Assembly: GCA_003545125.1 (NCBI GenBank)
Contig: DQCI01000054.1
Location: 2,866 to 8,203 of the forward strand
Length of the DNA: 5,338 nucleotides
From: Paracoccaceae bacterium
Lineage (GTDB): Bacteria > Pseudomonadota > Alphaproteobacteria > Rhodobacterales > Rhodobacteraceae
Reading direction: 5' to 3'
Shown here: piece after piece, positions 1 to 5,329 of the stretch
How the letters are laid out: each line of letters starts with the position of its first letter
How positions within the stretch are numbered: the stretch's first letter is position 1
Translations under genes and position numbers: made by a program
Notes under the pieces: model-generated
The model's database searches: none
What the model saw: only the letters and a program-made list of their open reading frames with translations
What the model was told of the DNA's origin: nothing

Positions 1-512
1 TGGATGAAGCCCATGTCGAGCATCTGGTCGGCCTCGTCGAGCACCAGGTAGCGGGTCTGATCGAGCCGGACGGCCTTGCGTTCGATCAGGTCGATCAGCC
101 GTCCGGGGGTTGCCACCAGCAGATCGGTGCCGCGGCCGAGCCGGGTGATCTGGGGGTTGATCGAGGCGCCGCCGACGACGAGCCCGACTTTGAGGTGGGT
201 GTCGCGGGTGTAGGCGGAGAGGTGGTCGCTGATCTGCTTGGCCAGCTCGCGCGTCGGCGTCAGGATCAGCCCGCGCACCGATTTCGGCTCGGGCTTGGTG
301 CCGATCTTCAGCAGGTTATGCGCCATCGGCAGGCCGAATGCGGCGGTCTTGCCGGTGCCGGTCTGGGCAATGCCCATCACGTCGCGCCCCGCGAGCGCCT
401 CCGGGATGGCCTGCTTCTGGATCGGGGTCGGATCGGTGATGCCCTGCTCGGCAAGTTTGGCGACAAGGCGCGGCGCGAGGCCGAGGTTTTCGAATGTGGT
501 TTCGACGGTCAT
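1..512 (-). CDS. rhlE: DEAD-box ATP-dependent RNA helicase, RhlE type (partial, N-terminal 170 residues)
   Basis: This is the N-terminal part of an ATP-dependent RNA helicase that unwinds or remodels RNA duplexes in ribosome assembly and RNA decay; the rest lies beyond the left edge. Visible motifs in order are the Q motif (F7 and DPTPIQ near 27-32), Walker A AQTGTGKT (49-56), PTREL (86-90), GG (114-115), TPGR (135-138) and DEAD (159-162), followed by QMLDMGFI. The stretch GGASINPQ and the overall pattern match RhlE better than DbpA, SrmB or CsdA. The SAT motif and second RecA domain are missing only because of the window edge. The ATG at 512 puts the Q-motif phenylalanine at its usual distance from the N-terminus. 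The frame stays open upstream without a convincing start, and the ribosome binding site is weak. Family assignment is firm; the RhlE subgroup is likely. Confidence 0.93.
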   Translation of the reverse strand, partial: MTVETTFENLGLAPRLVAKLAEQGITDPTPIQKQAIPEALAGRDVMGIAQTGTGKTAAFGLPMAHNLLKIGTKPEPKSVRGLILTPTRELAKQISDHLSAYTRDTHLKVGLVVGGASINPQITRLGRGTDLLVATPGRLIDLIERKAVRLDQTRYLVLDEADQMLDMGFI

Positions 513-575
513 GTGAGCGAGTCCATTGATGGCCGCCGCCCCGGGGGAAAGGATGGGCGCAGCCGAAGTGATTTG

Positions 576-599
576 TCGCCATCCCGGATGGATGGGCGA
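576..599 (-). promoter_or_regulatory. Hairpin in the probable 5' leader of rhlE
   Basis: Arms TCGC-CATCC (576-584) and GGATG-G-GCGA (590-599) pair over nine base pairs with one bulged G and a five-base loop. It lies 64-87 bases upstream of the helicase start. No T-run follows it on either strand, so it is not an intrinsic terminator. RNA helicase genes of this class are often controlled through structured leaders, but whether this hairpin is in the transcript is unknown. Confidence 0.3.
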
Positions 600-790
600 T
601 CGCGTTATGGGTTGCGGGTGCCCTGACCGCCGGGGCACATTGCCCGTTCGGTCGTCACCGCGCCGCCCCCTGCGTGATCTGGGAACCTTTGGAAGTGCCG
701 ACGTCCTGCGTCATCCGCCTATGGGAGACTGCGGTCTGCTCACGCGGCAGAGAACGTCTGGGGATGCACATGCGGGCTGTTGGACGGTAA

Positions 791-805
791 GTCAACCGTT
801 TTGAC
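791..805. repeat. Short inverted repeat GTCAA-N5-TTGAC
   Basis: Perfect five-base arms flank the spacer CCGTT. Each arm also offers a TTGAC -35-like element, one per strand, but no good -10 element lies 16-18 bases beyond either. It could be an operator for the divergent genes on each side or a chance match; five-base arms are weak evidence. Confidence 0.25.
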
Positions 806-891
806 CGAACCCGGGCGTGCGTGGTGCCGGTTTCGGGAATGTTAACGGAAACCCGATAGATCGCCAGAATCTCTTGTGAAAGACTGTCAGC

Positions 892-1533
892 ATGATCGTA
901 GACCGAGACCTGTACCGGAAAGCCTTCGAAGCCTACATCCGCAAGGGTACGCCGATTGAGGGGTCGATCAAGCAGGAGCGCCCGACGACGCATTACATCT
1001 GGCGTACCCGAGGCGACAGCAAGGTGCGCCCCAGCCATGCGGCGAATGACGGTACGGTGTTCGCCTGGGACGATCCGCCTGCGACGGGTCATCCGGGGGA
1101 GGATTTCGGCTGCCGCTGCCGGGCGGAGCCTTACGTGCCCGAGACTGATCCTCTTGCGACGATCAGGATCAGAAATGAGTATCTCATTGCGGGACCCTTC
1201 CGCCGCTGGGGTCCTTGGGTCGAGATATTCGACCTGACAGAGTCCCGCGAAGGACGCGGTGTAGACGGTCTCACGGTCACTCATCGGATCGACGCAGAAT
1301 TCAATCGCCGCGGGGACGGGCCCGAAGCGACCTTCGATGTGGAAATCGTCGGGTTGGGGCAACGCCAATTGGTCGTTGGCCCCGGATCGACCAGCATTAC
1401 GCATTCCTACCGTCTGAGCGGCAGAGACGAATTGATGCCATCTCCCGACATCGCGTTTGAAAGTGTACTTCGAGCGCGTGCGCGAAGCCACGGCGTCACG
1501 CAGAACATCGATGCGAGGGTTTCGTTCAGATGA
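892..1533 (+). CDS. Orphan protein with phage MuF (Mu gpF / SPP1 gp7-like) core and unknown C-terminal domain
   Basis: The product has 213 residues. Residues 33-82 carry the conserved core of the phage minor head protein domain seen in Mu gpF and SPP1 gp7: HYIWRTRGD (34-42), VRPSHA (45-50), NDG (52-54), FAWDDPP (57-63), GHPGED (66-71) and CRC (74-76). Residues 1-32 are a short helical lead-in. Residues 85-213 are not recognised; alternating hydrophobic residues suggest a beta-rich domain, and there is no signal peptide or membrane segment. Normal head proteins of this family are much longer and sit among portal and capsid genes, all absent here. MuF domains are also known in polymorphic toxins of temperate phages, usually with the toxin at the C-terminus, so the tail could be an effector domain or a remnant. 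An in-frame stop at 877-879 fixes the ATG at 892 as the earliest ATG start; its ribosome binding site is poor. The antisense frame (655-1563) has no family features and is a shadow. Confidence 0.72.
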   Translation: MIVDRDLYRKAFEAYIRKGTPIEGSIKQERPTTHYIWRTRGDSKVRPSHAANDGTVFAWDDPPATGHPGEDFGCRCRAEPYVPETDPLATIRIRNEYLIAGPFRRWGPWVEIFDLTESREGRGVDGLTVTHRIDAEFNRRGDGPEATFDVEIVGLGQRQLVVGPGSTSITHSYRLSGRDELMPSPDIAFESVLRARARSHGVTQNIDARVSFR

Positions 1534-1834
1534 AGCTGGTGGCGAGGCGGTACAGGGTTCCAAGCGATGTCAGGAAGCCGGAATTCCCGGTGCCGACGGT
1601 TGTCAGAACATTCAGGATTGCGATGGTCGCATAGGCCATCCGCCAGGACCGTACGGCAAAACTGCGGTACTGGTTCAATGCGAGGATAGATCCGACGACG
1701 ATCAGGAACATCGGCAGAGTTTGAAGTATCCCGTGCGGCCAGACCGCCTGTCCGGTGCGCCACAGCAACGAGATCCCTAGATTAATCGTGAGGAAAATGG
1801 CGAGTTCCATGAGGCCATGTTTTCTGGAGGCCAC
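1526..1834 (-). CDS. Small multi-pass inner membrane protein, unknown function
   Basis: The product has 102 residues and probably three membrane helices: about 9-26 (MELAIFLTINLGISLLW), 39-56 (TLPMFLIVVGSILALN) and 66-82 (MAYATIAILNVLTTV), joined by short loops rich in Arg. I do not recognise a family. The GTG at 1834 is chosen because AAGGA sits seven bases before it (1842-1846) and the first helix begins shortly after. The longer reading from 1987 adds a polar, unconserved-looking stretch that crosses the divergent intergenic region. The 3' end overlaps the MuF-like gene tail to tail by eight bases, so the two stop codons are interleaved. A membrane partner or immunity role is possible but unsupported beyond position. 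Translation as a real protein is likely, because the hydrophobic pattern is regular and the ribosome site is good. Confidence 0.68.
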   Translation of the reverse strand: MASRKHGLMELAIFLTINLGISLLWRTGQAVWPHGILQTLPMFLIVVGSILALNQYRSFAVRSWRMAYATIAILNVLTTVGTGNSGFLTSLGTLYRLATSFI

Positions 1835-1841
1835 GTCAGTT

Positions 1842-1846
1842 TCCTT
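1842..1846 (-). promoter_or_regulatory. Ribosome binding site that sets the GTG start of the 102-residue membrane protein
   Basis: AAGGA lies seven bases before the GTG at 1834. Neither upstream alternative in this frame has a site of comparable quality, which is the main reason for the shorter start. Confidence 0.5.
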
Positions 1847-1876
1847 TTCCGTTTGCGGAGCATGTTGGGTTCGAGG

Positions 1877-1905
1877 ACTATTCAACGACGGAGCAGGGGG
1901 TGCAA
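1877..1905 (-). promoter_or_regulatory. Candidate promoter of the 102-residue membrane protein gene
   Basis: Reading the minus strand, TTGCAC (1905-1900) and AATAGT (1882-1877) are separated by 17 bases and lie about 40 bases upstream of the GTG start. Both boxes match the sigma-70 consensus only partly, so this is a tentative call. Confidence 0.3.
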
Positions 1906-1958
1906 CGAGAGATTTGCGCCTTTGCCGACAAGGTATCGTGCGTAGGTTGGGAAGCGCA

Positions 1959-2462
1959 GTGACGGACAGGCGACCTTCCAAAAACACCGGGTGCCTTTCC
2001 GCGCTGTTGGCGCTGTTGTTGACGCCCGTGGCGCTGATCCTGCTCTACGTTTTTCTGGTGTACAACGCCAGATACCGCGCCTGCGCGAAGCTCGACAACG
2101 GCCTCAACCTCGGGCGCGAAGCCGTGTTCGTCCTGTCGCGCCCCTACTTCCGTCCTTTGGCCGTGCCGAGATACAGCGACGGCACCCCGCTGGTGCGCGG
2201 GCAGGTGTGGAGCCTGAACGTGACCGAGACGACGGTTTATGGCCGCGGGGAAAACAGTAGCTTCGCCTGGCGCGCCGACACCGGACTGGTCCGCAGTCAT
2301 GAGGATCCGGAGACCTACGAGCGCCTGGTGGCCGAAGCGGGAGCGGCGAACTGGGGCCTGTGGGAGGGCGCCAACGTCGGCGCGAATTACATGCTGCACA
2401 AGATCACGCGGATGCCCGGGTTCGATGTCGGGTGGTGCCCCACGGCCCTGGTGAGGTGGTGA
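1959..2462 (+). CDS. Single-pass membrane-anchored protein, unknown function
   Basis: The product has 167 residues when started at the GTG at 1959, which has GGGAAG four bases upstream. Another GTG at 1938, with AAGG before it, would add seven residues. Earlier starts back to 1755 are unlikely because they would run antisense through the neighbouring membrane protein gene. Residues 1-10 are polar, 14-35 form one strong membrane helix (LSALLALLLTPVALILLYVF), and 36-167 form a soluble domain, probably periplasmic, with many aromatic residues, a YRACAKLDNGLNLGREAVF segment (39-57) and three cysteines (C12, C42, C160). I do not recognise the family. It points away from the 102-residue gene and ends before a hairpin terminator. 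The sustained open frame and codon pattern support a real gene; function is unknown. Confidence 0.66.
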   Translation: MTDRRPSKNTGCLSALLALLLTPVALILLYVFLVYNARYRACAKLDNGLNLGREAVFVLSRPYFRPLAVPRYSDGTPLVRGQVWSLNVTETTVYGRGENSSFAWRADTGLVRSHEDPETYERLVAEAGAANWGLWEGANVGANYMLHKITRMPGFDVGWCPTALVRW

Positions 2463-2483
2463 CGGCCCGCCCGGCCCGCGATT

Positions 2484-2501
2484 GGTGGGTTGGCACCCAC
2501 C
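2484..2501. repeat. Short palindrome, possibly a dispersed extragenic element
   Basis: GGTGGGT and ACCCACC form a perfect seven-base-pair stem with loop TGGC. It lies 22 bases after the stop of the 167-residue gene and just before a stronger hairpin. No T-run follows. Its G/C-rich shape is like small extragenic palindromes found in many copies in alphaproteobacterial genomes; copy number cannot be judged from this window. Confidence 0.4.
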
Positions 2502-2508
2502 CTACGCA

Positions 2509-2536
2509 AAAGCCCGGAGGTTTCCCCCCGGGCTTT
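2509..2536. terminator. Bidirectional intrinsic terminator between convergent transcripts
   Basis: AAAGCCCGG (2509-2517) and CCGGGCTTT (2528-2536) form a perfect nine-base-pair stem with a ten-base loop. The A/T ends of the arms give a U-run at the 3' side in both directions: CTTTTG on the minus strand and CTTTGTGATTT on the plus strand. It lies about 80 bases past the stop of atpF and 46 bases past the stop of the plus-strand gene. It therefore probably ends the F0 operon as well as the accessory transcript, which supports F0 being separate from the F1 operon. Confidence 0.75.
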
Positions 2537-2616
2537 GTGATTTCAATCTTGGTCGTGGCGTTCATGCCTTGTCGCATTTGCGGGCGGGAAACCGGTTCCC
2601 ACTCTCCCTGATACGC

Positions 2617-3186
2617 TCAGTGCAGCTTGGCCTCGACGTCTTTGATTGCGTCTTCGATCATCTTGTTGCCGTCCGCCGCGCTCATCTTTTTGGCGATGAG
2701 GTCCTGGGCGGCGGCGATCGAAACGGTGACGGCGGTGTTGCGCACCTCGTTCACCGCGGCGATCTCGGCCGATTTGATCTGGTCGCCGGCGGCCGCAAGG
2801 CGCCGCACGATCGTGGCCTTGAGGTCGGTTTTTGCCTGCTCCGCGGCCTCGGCGGCCTCTTTCCTGGCGTGTTCGACGATGGCCTCGGCCTGGGTCGCCA
2901 CGTCCTTCTGCTTGCGCTCGTAGGAGGCGAGGATCGACTGGGCCTCTTCACGCAGGGAGCGGGCTTCGTCGAGGTCGGACTGGATGCCTTCGGCGCGCTT
3001 GTCGAGCATGCCGACGACCATCCCGGGCACCTTGAAGTAGAACAGCACCCCGATGAACACGATGAAGGCCAACAGCACGATGAAGTTGGTGTTGTGGAGC
3101 GAGAAGAACGGCCCCGAGGCGGCAAACGCCGGTGACGCGGCCAGGATCAGGCCCGGCATCAGGGTATGGGTCAGAAGTCTGTTCAT
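2617..3186 (-). CDS. atpF: ATP synthase F0 subunit b
   Basis: Subunit b is half of the peripheral stalk that holds F1 still against the rotating c ring. The product has 189 residues. Residues 1-22 look like a cleavable signal peptide (hydrophobic core, then AFA before ASG). They are followed by SLHNTNFIVLLAFIVFIGVLFYF, the true membrane helix (about 34-52), and VPGMVVGMLDKRAEGI (53-68), the conserved junction. From about 62 to 165 the protein is a charged, Ala-rich coiled coil that spans to F1. The start at 3186 has AAGGGG eight bases upstream, inside the end of the b' gene; only five bases separate the two genes, so translation is probably coupled. It is the last gene before the terminator. 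The b/b' pair in place of a b homodimer is usual in this bacterial group. Confidence 0.95.
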   Translation of the reverse strand: MNRLLTHTLMPGLILAASPAFAASGPFFSLHNTNFIVLLAFIVFIGVLFYFKVPGMVVGMLDKRAEGIQSDLDEARSLREEAQSILASYERKQKDVATQAEAIVEHARKEAAEAAEQAKTDLKATIVRRLAAAGDQIKSAEIAAVNEVRNTAVTVSIAAAQDLIAKKMSAADGNKMIEDAIKDVEAKLH

Positions 3187-3191
3187 GCCGT

Positions 3192-3740
3192 TTACCCCTT
3201 CAGCCGTGCGTTGATCGCGGAGGTGATCGAGCGGGCATCGGCCTTGACGCCCATCGACGAGAGGATCTCGCCCGTGGTGTCTTTGGCGACGGCTTTCACC
3301 GCCTCGACGGCACCGGCACGGATCTCGGCGATGGCCGCTTCCGACTCGGCGGTCTTGGCGGCAATTTCCGCATCGGCCCTGGCCGCTGCGGCATCGAGCT
3401 CGGCCTGGATCTCGGCCTTCGCTTCGGCCGCGATCTTGCCGGCCTCCATCCGGGCTTCGGCGAGGGCGACGTTGTAGGCCTCCTCGGCCTCGACAGCCTT
3501 TTCCTTCAGCTCTTCCGCTGCGGAGAGATCGTTTGTGATCGTGCCCTGGCGCTCGGCGAGCACGCCGGCGATGCGCGGCAGGGCCACGCGGCTGAGCACG
3601 AAGAAGATGACGACGAGCGCGACCACGAGCCAGAAGATCTGGTTCGGGAAGGTCCCGAACTCGAGCTGGGGCATGCCGGCCGAAGTCTCGGCCGCACCGT
3701 GCGCCGCGTCGGTCGCCGCTTCAGTGGTTTCTGTTGCCAT
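3192..3740 (-). CDS. atpF': ATP synthase F0 subunit b'
   Basis: Subunit b' (also called atpG or atpX in some annotations) pairs with b in the peripheral stalk. The product has 182 residues. The first 24 are polar and Ala/Thr-rich; [31 protein letters not shown] (22-52) contains the family's MPQL and F-PNQIFWL motifs and the single membrane helix (about 34-50). [15 protein letters not shown] (54-68) is the conserved junction, and 70-160 is an Ala/Glu-rich coiled coil. The MPQL and PNQIFWL motifs separate it from b. The ATG at 3740 has GGAGG five bases upstream. It lies 97 bases after atpE, the widest gap in the operon, and that gap holds a strong hairpin. Its stop lies five bases before the atpF start. 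Confidence 0.95.
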   Translation of the reverse strand: MATETTEAATDAAHGAAETSAGMPQLEFGTFPNQIFWLVVALVVIFFVLSRVALPRIAGVLAERQGTITNDLSAAEELKEKAVEAEEAYNVALAEARMEAGKIAAEAKAEIQAELDAAAARADAEIAAKTAESEAAIAEIRAGAVEAVKAVAKDTTGEILSSMGVKADARSITSAINARLKG

Positions 3741-3782
3741 TCTGTCCTCCAGATCCCGTTTGGCGTGATCCCTTAAAACGTC

Positions 3783-3813
3783 GGGCGGGGCTCGTGTGTC
3801 ACGCGCCCCACCC
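3783..3813 (-). promoter_or_regulatory. Stable hairpin between atpE and atpF'; probable attenuator or mRNA 3'-end stabiliser
   Basis: In the minus-strand RNA the arms 3813-3800 and 3796-3783 pair over 14 positions: three G-C pairs, one U-G wobble, five G-C/C-G pairs, one G-A mismatch and four more pairs, closing on the three-base loop ACA. The wobble becomes a C-A mismatch on the other strand, so the structure fits the minus-strand transcript best. Four bases after the stem comes TTTTAA, a short U-run typical of a leaky terminator. The c subunit is needed at about ten or more copies per enzyme against one each of b and b'. Partial termination or protection of the upstream mRNA here would help supply that ratio. 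Structure is seen; the role is inferred. Confidence 0.6.
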
Positions 3814-3837
3814 GGTCGTAAGGAAGGGTCGCTGGGA

Positions 3838-4074
3838 TCAGACGGCGAACATCAACAGGAGCGCGACGAGGAACGAGAAGATCCCGAGCGCTTCCGCGAA
3901 GGCGATGCCGATGAAGAGGGTCGCGGTCTGGCCGGCGGCGGCCGACGGGTTGCGCAGGGCGCCCGCGAGGAAGTTGCCGGCAACGTGGCCGACACCGATG
4001 GCAGCGGCACCCGAGCCGATGCCTGCGAGGCCGGCACCGATGTATTGGCCGAGTTCTGCGATATTGCCTTCCAT
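3838..4074 (-). CDS. atpE: ATP synthase F0 subunit c
   Basis: Subunit c forms the rotor ring in the membrane and carries protons. The product has 78 residues, the normal size, and forms two membrane helices. Helix 1 (about 8-37) carries the glycine-rich [15 protein letters not shown] packing motif (15-29). The polar loop is RNP (41-43) where many bacteria have RQP. Helix 2 (about 48-76) holds the proton-binding glutamate E61 in FAEALG. The sodium-type signature is absent: there is no Gln in helix 1 opposite E61 (V28 there) and no Ser/Thr just after E61, so the ring is predicted to use protons. AAGGAG lies eight bases before the ATG, a strong site that suits high expression. The gene lies 67 bases after atpB and 97 bases before atpF'. 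Confidence 0.97.
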   Translation of the reverse strand: MEGNIAELGQYIGAGLAGIGSGAAAIGVGHVAGNFLAGALRNPSAAAGQTATLFIGIAFAEALGIFSFLVALLLMFAV

Positions 4075-4141
4075 GGATCTTTCTCCTTACGATGGAATGG
4101 TTGGATTTCTTGTGTTTCTGCGGTTGTCGCCCGTATGTCCC

Positions 4142-4900
4142 TCAGTGCGCCGGATGCAGCGCGTCTTTCAGGTAGACGACGGTCAGGATGGTAAAGACGT
4201 AGGCCTGGACACCGGCGACCAGCACCTCGAGCCCGTAGATCGCGGTGATCGAGAGTACCGCGATGGGCGAGATGGCGGCGAGGCCGGCGAAACCGGCGAA
4301 CACTTTGATCACCGCGTGGCCGGCCATGATGTTGCCGCCCAGACGAATGCTGTGGCTGACCGGCCGCACGAAGTAGGAAATCAGCTCGATGATCGCGAGG
4401 ATCGGACGCAGCGCCATCGGTGCGGACGAGACCCAGAACAGGCTCAGGAACCCTGCGCCGTTCTTGACGAAGCCGATGATGGTGACGGTGAAGAACACCG
4501 CCAGCGCCAGCACGCCGGTGACCGCGAAATGCGAAGTGGTGGCGAAGCTCATCGGCAGAAGGCCGAGGAAGTTCGACGCCAGGATGAACATGAACAGCGT
4601 GAAGATGTAGGGGAAGAACTTGATCGCGTCCTTGCCGGCCACGTCTTCGACCATCTTGTAGGTGAAGCCGTAGAGCACTTCGGCGATCGACTGGGTGCGC
4701 GAGGGTACGATCGCCCGGCCGCGGGTGCCGAGCACGAACAGCGCGGCGATGGCGGCGACCGCAAGCGCCAGCCAGAGGGTGACGTTGGTGATGGTGAACA
4801 ACCCGACGTGCTCGCCGCCGAACAGCGGTTTCACGATGAACTGGTCGAGCGGGTGGAACACCAGGCCGGGGGCCTCTTCGCCATGCGCTTCAGTCGCCAC
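4142..4900 (-). CDS. atpB: ATP synthase F0 subunit a
   Basis: Subunit a forms the two half-channels that pass protons to and from the c ring. The product has 252 residues, usual for the family, with five or six membrane helices. The key segment [14 protein letters not shown] (182-195) contains the essential R186 and N190, matching E. coli R210 and N214. [22 protein letters not shown] (223-244) contains E225 and Q232, matching E. coli H245 and Q252. The E. coli E219/H245 pair is therefore exchanged here to H195/E225, a known natural arrangement. The N-terminus FHPLDQF (15-21) is also typical. The start is a GTG at 4900 with AGAGGA eight bases upstream, overlapping the end of atpI by 11 bases, which points to coupled translation. 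Confidence 0.96.
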   Translation of the reverse strand: MATEAHGEEAPGLVFHPLDQFIVKPLFGGEHVGLFTITNVTLWLALAVAAIAALFVLGTRGRAIVPSRTQSIAEVLYGFTYKMVEDVAGKDAIKFFPYIFTLFMFILASNFLGLLPMSFATTSHFAVTGVLALAVFFTVTIIGFVKNGAGFLSLFWVSSAPMALRPILAIIELISYFVRPVSHSIRLGGNIMAGHAVIKVFAGFAGLAAISPIAVLSITAIYGLEVLVAGVQAYVFTILTVVYLKDALHPAH

Positions 4901-5288
4901 GTCTGTCTTCCTCTTGCCCAGCGGCTTGCGCCGCCTGTTTCGTCTCGCCTTCGGCCGCCTTCGCGGCCATCTGCACCTCGATCTCCTTCGCCGAGGACAG
5001 CATGGTTTTCACACCCGCCGCCAAGCCGAGAAGCACGAAGATCACCAGGAACAGGGGCATCGTGCCGAAGAGACGATCCAACCCGTATCCTACGCCGAAG
5101 CCGATCCCGAGACCGGCCACAAGCTCGATGACCATCCGCCAGGCGAGGTTCGCCTGGGCATAATCCTTTTTCATGTGGGGGGGTTCTTCCGCGCCGGTCT
5201 TCAGCTTTTCCAACCGATCGCCGATCGCCTCGAGGCGGTCTGCGGAAGGATGGACCTCTGGGTCTGCCAAGCGGAAATGCCCCCTCAT
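4890..5288 (-). CDS. atpI: ATP synthase accessory protein I
   Basis: AtpI is a small membrane protein encoded at the head of F0 operons; in other bacteria it assists c-ring assembly and has been linked to Mg2+ or Ca2+ transport. The product has 132 residues. Residues 14-32 form a charged helix, and [23 protein letters not shown] (49-71) is the first membrane helix with the family's repeated glycines. [25 protein letters not shown] (73-97) holds the second, followed by an Ala/Glu-rich tail. The ATG at 5288 lacks a ribosome site and would lie only about six bases from the predicted transcript start. A TTG at 5270, with GAGGGG ten bases upstream, would give an N-terminus reading M-ADPEV, like the short starts of related proteins. 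The ATG is kept here as the conventional call; the 3' end overlaps atpB by 11 bases. Confidence 0.9.
   Translation of the reverse strand: MRGHFRLADPEVHPSADRLEAIGDRLEKLKTGAEEPPHMKKDYAQANLAWRMVIELVAGLGIGFGVGYGLDRLFGTMPLFLVIFVLLGLAAGVKTMLSSAKEIEVQMAAKAAEGETKQAAQAAGQEEDRRGD
5281..5286 (-). promoter_or_regulatory. Possible ribosome binding site for an alternative TTG start of atpI
   Basis: GAGGGG lies ten bases before the TTG at 5270, slightly far but usable. It overlaps the first codons of the longer ATG reading, so the two starts exclude each other as the main start. It is listed because it decides between them. Confidence 0.35.
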
Positions 5289-5300
5289 GAGCCTGCACCG

Positions 5301-5329
5301 TTGCTATTGGGCGGGGCCCGTCGAGTCAA
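5301..5329 (-). promoter_or_regulatory. Candidate promoter of the F0 operon
   Basis: On the minus strand TTGACT (5329-5324) and TAGCAA (5306-5301) are 17 bases apart, a good -35 box with a weak -10 box, common in alphaproteobacteria. Transcription would start near 5294, just before the GAGGGG at 5286-5281. This leaves almost no leader for the ATG at 5288 but a normal short leader for the TTG at 5270. No other promoter candidate was seen inside the operon. Confidence 0.45.

Larger units (their letters stand above)
513..891. other. Intergenic region between rhlE and the MuF-like gene
   Basis: This 379-base stretch lies between two divergently transcribed genes and should hold both promoters. 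I see no convincing gene: open frames crossing it have no good ribosome binding site and no recognisable protein. It contains a hairpin in the probable helicase leader (576-599), a short direct repeat (551-559 and 590-598), a TTGAC inverted repeat (791-805), and a pair of 6-base inverted arms GGTTTC/GAAACC at 829-834 and 848-853. No textbook -35/-10 pair was found for either gene. Confidence 0.6.

Noticed and set aside
316..582. Possible frameshifted N-terminal extension of the helicase
   Set aside because: This frame overlaps the intact helicase frame, which already has a complete Q motif and Walker A. It is an out-of-frame shadow, not evidence of a frameshift.
526..804. Small plus-strand frame of 92 codons between rhlE and the MuF-like gene
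   Set aside because: It has no good ribosome binding site and no hydrophobic, coiled or motif structure, and it runs through the helicase leader. Nothing supports translation.
655..1563. Long minus-strand open frame of 302 codons opposite the MuF-like gene
   Set aside because: It has no recognisable motif, is very rich in Arg, and lies antisense to a plus-strand frame with a clear conserved domain. High GC readily produces such shadow frames.
2587..2600. Near-palindrome around AACCGGTT after atpF
   Set aside because: The symmetry leaves no loop for a stable hairpin and one pair is mismatched. It is a weak chance palindrome next to a much better terminator.
513..2616. tRNA, CRISPR array, insertion sequence ends or attachment site
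   Set aside because: No cloverleaf, regularly spaced repeat, terminal inverted repeat or transposase or integrase motif was found on either strand.
3734..5131. Plus-strand open frame of 465 codons across the F0 genes
   Set aside because: It is antisense to atpE, atpB and atpI, all firmly identified, and its Asp/Arg/His-rich composition is typical of a shadow of membrane protein genes.
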